The position numbers were made by a program, and so were the translations under genes. From Entamoeba invadens IP1 (taxonomy: Eukaryota > Evosea > Mastigamoebida > Endamoebidae): a stretch of 43,345 nt of DNA. Location of the stretch: assembly GCF_000330505.1 (NCBI RefSeq), contig NW_004191695.1, forward strand, positions 68,225-111,569, written 5' to 3'. Shown here piece by piece: positions 18,460 to 26,956 of this stretch (its first letter is position 1; each line of letters opens with the position of its first letter). A model generated the notes under the pieces. The model had not been told where the DNA came from. It did no database searches and saw nothing but the letters and a program-made list of their open reading frames with translations.

Positions 18460-20398
18460 TTATTTATTTAATTGCAACTTATCACACTTATAAAAAGCAT
18501 TTTGTTCGACAATGACTTCTTTAGTCAACCCTTCAACTTCAGCAAGATTAGCACATTGAGAAATGGCGTAGTCATGTATTTTTGTCACCGTTGAAGGGAA
18601 CACGATTTTACTTATGGAATGTACGTTTTTAAAACAACCTACTGTTAACACATTCACTCCCTCTGGAATAACAACTGTTTTTAAAATGACGTTCTCATCT
18701 TCTTCTCTAGTATCAAAACCATTTTCGTCTTGTGCTCCATCCAAAATTTGTTCTTCTTGTTTGTAGTGTTCATCGTCAATATAATTATCATACCAACTTC
18801 CATATATTTAATGTTAAGTTTCACCAACTGAGTAATTCTGTAAGATGTTCTTTCTTCGAAAATCAAGTCTTTTGGGGGTTTTCAATAACAATCTCTTTAA
18901 GATTTCTACAATGATTAAATGCCACTGTTTTGTACAAAGATATTGTTGGTATGTATAGCATAGTGACTTTTGTTAATTCTTTACAATTGGAAACATCAAA
19001 GTTTACAGTTGTTTTAGTGATCACTTCAAGTAGTTTTGGACAATTTTCGATACTAATTGAAATATCCTTTTCAGAAAATATCGCAATTTTCTCCACATTG
19101 GGACAATTCCAGAAATTGCCCCAATCAATACGAGTCACATTACTTGGTATTTCGATATTCACAATATCCACGTTGCAAAATACCCCACTCCCAATATGGT
19201 TACAAAACAAGGGAATAACCCCGTTCGTCAATTCAAAGTCTTTTTTAGTGTACAAATACACTTGACTAGACAATCCACTTTCTTCAAGAATCTCTTTCAT
19301 AAAACACGCAACTGGCGACTTAATAACTGTTCCCCCGACTGCCGAAATGCGGTTTAAGTTGTTAAAAAAGATGAGACTGTTGAAATACAAATTAACTGGA
19401 ATAGTAAGAGCCGTGACACCGTCAAGGTTATTGTTATCTTCTATTTCAACAACATTTGATAAATCAGGTCGCTTCAAATTTGTATCTGAAAGTGCGTTAT
19501 AAGATATTTGAGTGACACTCTTTGGGATGTTCATGTCTTCTAAACCATTAACAGTGCAGAATGCTTGAACGCCATATTCATCTAAAGGAAGTTAAAACGC
19601 GTTGATTTGCTGCGAATTATTAAGAAGATTTATATCGTTTTGAGTGATCAATAATTTGTGATGAATTGAATTAAAAGCTTGTGAAGAAGATAAATTGATC
19701 AACGTGTTCAAATTTTTAGTCCCTAAATTCTTCACGTATTTGATGCTAAACGCGTCGTAAAAAGAACTTAAACCAACAGACAACACTTCACCTAATGTAA
19801 TAGCAGACAACTCCACACAACAATAGAAACACTTTTCGCCAATGGTTTTGATATGAGAAATGTCGATTTCTTTTAACTTCACGTCATTCTCAAAACAACT
19901 GATCGAAAGCTCTTGTATACTATTACCAAGTACAACAGAAGTAAATGTAGACATACTTTAAACCATAATCTCCCAATGAAATAACAATGCTCAGATCTAA
20001 ACTTATTGCGTCTTCAGATATATCTTTAAATGCCTTCCCTTTGAGATGTGTCGCTCCTTCGTATTTTTTTGTATTTTATATAATCGCCAATGTTATATGT
20101 GACATGTGTAAAAGTCGGGTTAAAAGTCCTCTTTTTGAGGTATTCGGTGTAAGACATTTGATAATCATAAACGTAATGAAAATAGCCGGGAACATATTTG
20201 TCGCTTTTCTTGTAATAGTGATACGTCTCGACATTCGAAAAGAAATTAAAGTGTGAGAAGGCAAATTGGGTTGTAATGGAACATTAATGGAATATCTTCG
20301 AACTTTTTACACACTTGAATGAGTCGAATAAAATCTTCAATATTTTTAAAGTATTTAGAAATTATCATGAGTGAGTAGCGGTCGAGTTGACTTGGCAT
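18460..20398 (-). pseudogene. BspA-like LRR pseudogene
   Basis: Starts at ATG 20398 with the family head (MPSQLDRYSLMIISKYFKNI, then VCKKF and FHYNPI). Lesions follow in order: a frameshift near 20265, where the continuing register reads VETYHYYKKSDKYVPGYF; a second near 20035; an in-frame TAA at 19592-19594 between two clean stretches; and one or more frameshifts between about 18870 and 18745. The last piece ends KCDKLQLNK at 18460. LRR-type repeats are recognisable throughout, for example ISCFENDVKLKEIDISH and FPSTVTKIHDYAIS. The body is more degenerate than the intact copies at 33011 and 34225. The multiple independent lesions make real decay certain rather than one sequencing error. Confidence 0.85.
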
Positions 20399-20598
20399 CA
20401 AGTACTTGTAGTTATTTAAGTTTATTTATTATTGTTTTTTATTTGAAAATCAAGATTCATAAAAATCTCTCATTATTTGTTTGTTGGTTTTAATTATATA
20501 AGTTTTTATTGTTTATTAATTTTATAGTTTTTAAATTAACAATTTTTGATTATATGTAATGTTTTTCTATAAAATTTTGAAAGTTATTTATTCAAAAG

Positions 20599-20797
20599 TG
20601 GGACAGTCCCTTCTCACCCTCACACCGTTTACCAAAATAAAACATTTGCCGCGAGTGTTTTTTGAAAAAAAAATCCACTTTTCAGCCACTGTTTGTGCGT
20701 CCCTATGTCACCCACTTTCCTTGTCCGTACTGTGTGGACGCGGATGTGGTTCCCCCCGCTTGCGGGGGGGGGGGGGTCAGGGGGAATCCGCGCCACT
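20599..20797. mobile_element. Truncated copy of the 440-bp MITE, with long G run
   Basis: This is the inverted counterpart of about 548-754 in the first MITE. It covers the outer terminal repeat (GGGACAGTCCCTTCTCACCC), the CGAGTGTTTTTTGA segment, the CACCCACTTTCC segment and the GC-rich core. Similarity stops at about 20797 (CCGCGCC), so only one terminus remains. The core has expanded to an uninterrupted G run of about 13, followed by TCAGGGGG, a plausible quadruplex-forming or unstable tract. It abuts the 3' end of the receptor pseudogene, whose frame reads into it. Confidence 0.75.
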
Positions 20798-21560
20798 CTT
20801 GACACTTCCAATGTCAAGAATGAAGTGCCCATTTCAACCAAACTATGTTTCAAAAAGTTCCATTTTTTGTTTGTTTTTGTAGCATCGAAAATCATTATGT
20901 TTTCTGTACACTCATATTCTGAGTCATTTGAACTACTTTTTGAATCGGTTTGTTGAGAACAAATGCAGCAAGTAATGAGATGGGTGTGATAAATGGTGGT
21001 GTCTGTGATAACTATAAGTAAGATGACCCACCACACCGGACTATTCGCGCGTTGTTTGAGCTGTTCAAAACTCACTTTACTCCAAAAATAACATTTAGTA
21101 CAAAATTAGCTATTTGTTCCAACACAGAAAGCAACATTCGAGTTCACATGTTTAATTTCTAGAAGGTAGCAATTGGTCAGACACTTTTTACACTGATACA
21201 AATATTTATCACACACCGCACAATGTTCAGAAATGGAGACGCATGGAACACACTGCATGTTGTTTATAAGGGAATATCCATTTGTCACACATCTCACGCC
21301 CATAATCACAACAATACCAATAACAACACATCCTTTTAAGTGTGTTGTCTTGTCAATGAAACGTATTCACTGACGTGAATACGTTTCATTGACAAAATAA
21401 TTGGTGAAGCACTTTAAACACTCAAAATCACTCAAACACGTTGAACAAGGAATTGGGACACAAAAGATGTGACCCATTTAAGAGAAAGTGGTCTGTTTCA
21501 CAGACAACACAATGACTTATGTTGTTCATTATTAATTAATGAGCAGTGTGGGGATTCGTT
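20798..21560 (-). pseudogene. Cys-rich receptor pseudogene (TMK-like ectodomain and membrane segment)
   Basis: Reading the minus strand, CxxC-type cysteine repeats occur in several registers: HCVVCETDHFLLNG (about 21515), then CVPIPCSTCLSDFECLKC (about 21450-21400), then CVPCVSISEHCAVC and CKKCLTNCYLLE (21260-21150). A membrane segment follows (VWWVILLIVITDTTIY, about 21040) with a Ser-rich juxtamembrane part (SKSSSNDSEYECTE). This order matches the furin-like Cys-rich ectodomains and single membrane helix of Entamoeba transmembrane receptor kinases. Frameshifts near 21460 and 21090 and a 46-bp palindrome at 21350-21395 break it. There is no kinase domain, and the 3' end runs into a truncated MITE. 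Confidence 0.7.
21350..21395. repeat. Perfect 21-bp-arm palindrome inside the receptor pseudogene
   Basis: TTGTCAATGAAACGTATTCAC at 21350-21370 and its exact complement at 21375-21395 are separated by TGAC. It interrupts the Cys-rich coding frame just after YFVNET. It looks like an inverted microduplication of coding sequence rather than a designed site. Confidence 0.85.
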
Positions 21561-21613
21561 AATCAAAGTAAACTGTTTTTTTAACAATACAAATAAAAAG
21601 TATCATAAAATTT

Positions 21614-21945
21614 AATTAAAAACATAACTAATTCAAATATGAGAGCAATGAAGTCAATATAGCGGACCTGAATATTGATATGATGATGGTCTTTATGGAT
21701 GATCTAACCTGAATATGTATAATATAATAATAATATAATATAATAATATATAATATAATAATATGATAAAATATGATGATGGTTAACATACATAATAGAA
21801 CCTGAATATTGATATGATGATGGTTGACATGCATGGACTGAGCTCATTTTTATAAAAATTATTGCCAATTTATAACATAACCAACCAAAAACAAAATTAT
21901 AAGAATACAATAATTATAATTAAACTTCCACAAGTTGTAAATAAC
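21614..21945 (+). repeat. Left 332-bp inverted repeat
   Basis: Contains two copies of CCTGAATATTGATATGATGA (about 21667 and 21802) around a TAATA microsatellite (21717-21775). It also includes the last codons of the receptor fragment at 21920-22165. Confidence 0.9.
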
Positions 21946-22165
21946 TTTGTTGTGTTGGTATTTTGATATTAAGCACTTTGACAAGTACTGAAGTAATTGA
22001 CACAGTCACTACAGCTAAGTATGACAATCCAAGAACAAGAAACGAACACATAATTGAAGAGATGATGGAGTGGTATTCGTTTTCTTCTGAATCGATAATG
22101 CAACTATTACACAACTCAAACATTTGAAATGAATGCACAAATTGGTGTACACATTGACACATCAA
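21920..22165 (-). pseudogene. Receptor fragment: last cysteines plus membrane helix
   Basis: An 81-residue frame with MCQCVHQF and CNSCIIDSEENEYH, then a hydrophobic helix (IISSIMCSFLVLGLSYLAVV), ending at a stop inside the left inverted repeat. It resembles the junction of a Cys-rich ectodomain and its membrane segment in Entamoeba TMK-like receptors, but with nothing on either side. Likely a captured or residual fragment. Confidence 0.5.
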
Positions 22166-23600
22166 GTACTTATCGTGTTGGTCAATTGTTGTGTCGATAC
22201 AGCCTTCGTTCTTTATATTAATTTAAATTCTTACAATATATATACTATATTTATATTTATATTATTTACTCAAAAACCGTCTTTTCAAATTGTCGCTTCT
22301 ACTGTTTTGAATTGAAAGTAAAAGCCACATAAATTGGGCAAAGCATCAAAACGAAAAAAATGCATTTAATATGAAAAATACAACAACGGCGATATCGATA
22401 ACATCGATCACTTTAAATTAAATATGTTGCTAATAAATTTCTCTTATTGGAAATTGGAGAGCCCCAATGAAGAGCCAGACAAAAAAACACCGCCAATAAC
22501 AACAAGAGCCAATTAAAGGACATTTCTCCCAACAATTTTTTTTCGCGATGGTGACACTACTGGCGATATTATTTCGTCAAATAACAGCCAAACCTGACTC
22601 CTCCAAAGAAACATATCTTGTTGTCTTATTACAGAAGACAATATGAGTCGATTCTATTTTAAAATAATAAAATACTAACAAACAGCTATAAGCACACTAA
22701 AAACAAGAAAGAACTTATTGGCGATCAAACTAAAGACGTCGAACCTTGTAATCATCGTTGTATGTATAAGAGCGATTTGGAGTGTTGTTTCGAATTAATA
22801 TGTTGTCTTACTATCGTAATAATACTATAATAATACATATTACAATAGTATTCTAGTAAATAATAAGAACATTTACAAGAGAAAAGAACAAGAATAAAAT
22901 AAAAATAGAACATATAGGTATAATAATTTATTATATATTTTCCCTGCTGTTTAAGGGAAGTTTGTTCGATTTTGTATAATTATTTTGTAACTAGAAATCT
23001 GTTTCTATAGAAACTATTTATACATAACGTCTTTTTGCAGTTTAGTTATTAGTATTCGTTTTGTTCATTCATTAAATTATAATAAAACTAAAAAATATTT
23101 AAAAAAATAATAAAATGAAAAAGAGTAATTTATTAACTTTGATAATCAAAGCATTATTATAACTAAACCATCTATGATATTTTAAATATTGAATATTTTA
23201 CAATCTAATTGTATCGTATTTTGACAAAAGGACAAATTCGTTTTATCAAACTATTGCTAATGGTTTTGGTTACTAAAATTGATTTATTTTAGATTTGGAG
23301 ATATAACTTTCTCAAATATAAACTTGTGGACTTTGTGAATCGGGTTGGAATAATAAAAAGATTTTAAGTATAAAAATAATTAAAAAGTAAATAAAAAACT
23401 TATTATTGATTTTTATAATTGTTATTTTCTTTTGAATAAATTATAAACCGGTTTTTCTTGATATAAAACTGCTTTTTTTACTACTTTTAATAGTATAAAT
23501 TATTATATTATAATTGTATTATAAACTGAATATTTGAACGTACGATTTACGAGTAAAGTCAACTTGTGGATTTTAAAGGAAATGATGCGACCCATTGAAG
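22166..23600. other. AT-rich interior of the 3.4-kb structure
   Basis: No intact gene. 22380-22800 has coding-like composition in short broken frames (for example NNGDIDNIDHFKLNM and GDQTKDVEPCNHRC) that I cannot assign. 22800-22870 holds an imperfect TAATA palindrome. The rest is intergenic-like. Confidence 0.4.
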
Positions 23601-23627
23601 TTTTAATATCAAAAAACGCACAAAACG

Positions 23628-24144
23628 TTGCAAATCGAAACGGACTGTGAAATTGTGTTGAGTGAAAATGTGACTCATCCAACAACACAAGTCGTTTCTA
23701 TCGGCAATTTCGTGTTTTCAAATTTGACACTCGAAAAGACAGAAAGTGGGTGTTCACATCATATGGGCAATTTTAGTGCGAGTACAACACCATTAATTGG
23801 ATTTGACGATAACGACATTCTGTTTTTTGGTAGTTCGAAGGATCTAATTGTATCGTACGATGGAATTAAAGTTGCTTGTGAATTTCTCGAAGAGTCGCAA
23901 TTTGTGTTAGAAACTTCTTAAATAAGTTGTGAGTGCATTTTCAATGGAGCGTATAGTTATGAGGAATGTGAGAAGGCTGGGGAGGTAGAAAGTCACACGT
24001 TAATTTTGGAAGGGAATGTCGTGTACAATCGAATTTACAATTTCAGAGAAACCATCTTCAACAATGGAAGAACACTCACCGAAAATGTTGAATGCGAAGT
24101 GTGTAAAATTGAATTTTTTAATTTATTATTAAATTTTATTTAAT
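23628..24144 (+). pseudogene. Receptor ectodomain fragment with in-frame stop
   Basis: The frame reads CEIVLSENVTHPTTQVVSIG, NFVFSNLTLEKTESGC and ETS, hits TAA at 23919-23921, and continues in the same register with ISCECIFNGAYSYEEC, EKAGEVESHTLILEGN and VECEVCKIE. Paired cysteines, N-glycosylation-type sites (NVT, NLT, NFS) and short beta-strand repeats fit the extracellular part of an Entamoeba Cys-rich receptor. It has no start, signal peptide or membrane segment. Confidence 0.55.
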
Positions 24145-24685
24145 ATGAGATGAAATGGATGTTGCGGCTAACAGTGAAGTGGCACTACATGGATCTTTGA
24201 CAACGAAAATTGTCACCATGAGTGACTATTTTCATATTTTTACACTTACAACATTTTGAACACTGAAAAGCTTATTTTAAACGCAATTTTGAAAGTTTCT
24301 GGAAATTCAACGAAAATCGGGGAGCTTCAAAATATGAAGGCAAATAGATTGCAAAACAACTTGGATATATTGGCATTGAAATTGTGTTGAACAAGGTGTT
24401 GTCGTTAAGCACGAAAAACGACATTTATATTGGATTGAGTGAAGGAGAACACAATATCATTTGATGCTAATTCTGTGATTTTAGGTAACGAAATTGTCAA
24501 ATTGGGAAACGTTTTTGTGACACAAGGAATTAATGCAGATAACATGAGCCAACTTTCTATAGTGTCAATATTTAAAATACCAAGAGAGTTCTTATTATAA
24601 TCACAACCAACAGAAAATCTGCTTGTAATTCCACAAGTACCAACTTCGTATGGTGTCACTGGAGTTTATTCAATAATTTAAAAAG
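24145..24685. other. Decayed ectodomain-like sequence
   Basis: Short plus-strand pieces in shifting frames (for example ILNTEKLILNAILKVSGNST and NSVILGNEIVKLGN) resemble the fragment at 23628-24144. Too many breaks to define a gene. An 84-codon minus-strand frame here is not convincing. Confidence 0.35.
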
Positions 24686-25017
24686 GTTATTTACAACTTG
24701 TGGAAGTTTAATTATAATTATTGTATTCTTATAATTTTGTTTTTGGTTGGTTATGTTATAAATTGGCAATAATTTTTATAAAAATGAGCTCAGTCCATGC
24801 ATGTCAACCATCATCATATCAATATTCAGGTTCTATTATGTATGTTAACCATCATCATATTTTATCATATTATTATATTATATATTATTATATTATATTA
24901 TTATTATATTATACATATTCAGGTTAGATCATCCATAAAGACCATCATCATATCAATATTCAGGTCCGCTATATTGACTTCATTGCTCTCATATTTGAAT
25001 TAGTTATGTTTTTAATT
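24686..25017 (-). repeat. Right 332-bp inverted repeat
   Basis: Inverted counterpart of 21614-21945, with the same internal sub-repeats and TAATA microsatellite. Confidence 0.9.
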
Positions 25018-25077
25018 TTAGTTATATTTGAAATTTAAAATTATGGGATTACATTATTATATAGTATTGTATTGTTA

Positions 25078-25160
25078 ATAAATAAATAATAAATAAATAA
25101 TTAATAATTAATAAATAATTAATAATTAATTAATAATTGATAATTATTTTAATAATTTAT
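25078..25160. repeat. TAA/TAAT simple-sequence tract
   Basis: Low-complexity AATAAATAATTAATAATT-type repeats immediately right of the 3.4-kb structure. Confidence 0.7.
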
Positions 25161-25265
25161 ATTAAATTCTTTTAATTGTTTTAATTAAATTTTATAATAC
25201 TTTTTTTATTGTATTGTTAAAAAAATTTACTTTTATTAATTATAGTGCATTAATATTTTTTTATC

Positions 25266-26255
25266 TTTGAAGCAATTAAAAGAAAGTTGAATGAATTAAA
25301 AGACAGAACAACTAAAAACAAGAAGAAAATAGTAGATTTGGAACAACAAGTGCAAGATATTAAATATAGATTAGTTGGGACTTCAAATATCGACAAAACT
25401 AAGGTCATCAAGAGAGACAACCAAATTGTTGATTTGGAGAAAACGGTTGTAGCGTTGAAAGAACAGAACACTCAACTTGATGCTGCTAATAAGGATATAA
25501 AAAAGCAATTGAAGACGCTTCGAAGATTGAGAAATATAAATCACAGATTAAGGCACTTGAAGCACAAAAGAAGATGGCTTTAAACAACAAAACTAATGAA
25601 AAAGACTGCCTCAACTTCTCAACCAATCTGATAGAAGAAAGAATGTGGAAGACCAAGTCAAAACAATAAATGCACAATTCTCGTCACTTAAAGTCCAAGT
25701 CAGTGCACCAGCTTCTGTTGCTCAAGAAGAAGAGAAGAACATGTTGAATGCAATAATAACTTAAATTCAAGCCAAACTCGATGAAGAAAGACAGAAGGCT
25801 GATAGTGCAGATGCATTTTGAAAGGCTGCTGATAGCAAATTACAGGAAGTCCAGTTCAACTTAGATGAAGCAAATAACACTAAAGAAAAATTGACCAAAA
25901 AGCGAATGACTTGACAGTCCAATTTGATCAACTCACTGATGAGAAGAAGAAGAATAATGAGAAGGATTTGGAGGAAATGGACAAGATGGTCAACGACTTG
26001 AATGCTGATGTCGACATGGCACATAAGCAACTTGACACTGCAAATGATGACAAAGATGGCAATGAAGCGATAAAACAGAAATACCAAGACAAACTGAAAA
26101 GTGTTAGAACTGAACTTTATCAAGTAAACAAAGACCACACTAAGACCCAATTAATTAAAGGCAAGTACGAGAAGGATATTGCTGAAATCATAAGGTTCAT
26201 TTGCTCGGCAAATGTTTGTTTGCCCAACTGTATTCCAAAACTAAATAATCAATAA
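25266..26255 (+). pseudogene. Coiled-coil pseudogene, myosin-II rod-like
   Basis: Long heptad-pattern sequence in successive registers: 25266-25500 (RKLNELKDRTTKNKKKIVDL onward), about 25500-25670 (KAIEDASKIEKYKSQIKALE), about 25640-25910 (NVEDQVKTINAQFSSLKVQV) and 25911-26255 (LTVQFDQLTDEKKKNNEKDL). In-frame TAA near 25762, TGA near 25819 and TGA near 25909, plus at least three frameshifts, break it. Segments such as LQEVQFNLDEANNTKEKL with regular Lys/Glu charge bands look like the rod of conventional myosin heavy chain. No motor domain is present. Another long coiled-coil protein is possible. Confidence 0.65.
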
Positions 26256-26956
26256 CACAACCAATGACATACATAAAATTTAGACCATTTGACCAATCAT
26301 TTTCAAACATCTAAAAGTGAATAAATACAGTTGATTTGGTAATAAATTTGAACAAAATAATAAGAAAATATTGTTAACAAACTTCAAGTAAAGTTATCAG
26401 TCTTTTTGAAAATCAATGACTTGATAAACTGGCTGTCTAAAACTCCACGATTTTCTTTCCTCGAAGCTCACGAAGCAGCTTATTTCTTTGATTTTCGTTG
26501 TTTTACATTTTCAGTTATAGCTGTTTAATTCATTGTCGTATTTGATCATTTAATGTGTGTTCGGTAACATGTTTTTGAATATATCAATATTATTTTTGTT
26601 TACATCGAGTACCAAATAAATCGTTTTATTCGTTGATGAAAAAAAGCTTAGCTTCTATGTTTTTGGGTTGTAAAAAAATCAACCAGTCATATTCGATAAA
26701 TAAGGTTAACAGAATAAATCAGGTTTCCGGACTGACTTTAATCCTAATATAAAATATCCAATTTTCACTTCCTAAGGATAATATAAACAATTTGTATTTA
26801 AATTTGTTCTTTTATTAAACAATAAAAATGTTTTTATATTTAAACTATCTATATTCCACAAAAATAATAAGCAAAATGTCTTTCAGGTATAAAGTTAATT
26901 AAAAACGCACAAAAATATAACTTGTTAATCAAATGATTAAAATTTAATCAACACAA
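26256..26956. other. Intergenic, no gene seen
   Basis: AT-rich 3' flank of the 930-residue gene. Neither coding nor inverted-repeat structure recognised. Confidence 0.5.

Larger units (their letters stand above)
21614..25017. mobile_element. 3.4-kb structure with 332-bp terminal inverted repeats
   Basis: 21614-21945 and 24686-25017 are inverted copies of equal length. The same two 68-residue frames occur in each at the same offsets, showing essentially complete identity. The interior (21946-24685) holds pieces of TMK-type receptor genes on both strands and about 1.3 kb of AT-rich DNA. No transposase is seen. I could not find a target duplication at the outer edges. Options are a foldback or Mutator-like element that captured receptor fragments, a recent inverted duplication, or an assembly artefact at a palindrome. 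Confidence 0.75.

Noticed and set aside
21614..21945. Short repeated units (CCTGAATATTGATATGATGA) as a possible CRISPR-like array
   Set aside because: Only two full copies and one half copy with irregular spacing, inside a eukaryotic inverted repeat. No cas-like gene.
22380..22800. Possible kinase or receptor gene piece
   Set aside because: Short broken frames are present but none shows a recognisable motif, so it is described only as unassigned sequence.
24721..25003. Two overlapping 68-codon frames in each 332-bp inverted repeat, identical in both arms
   Set aside because: They are Tyr/Ile/His-rich translations of TAATA and ATCATC repeats. Identity between arms reflects DNA identity, not selection on protein.
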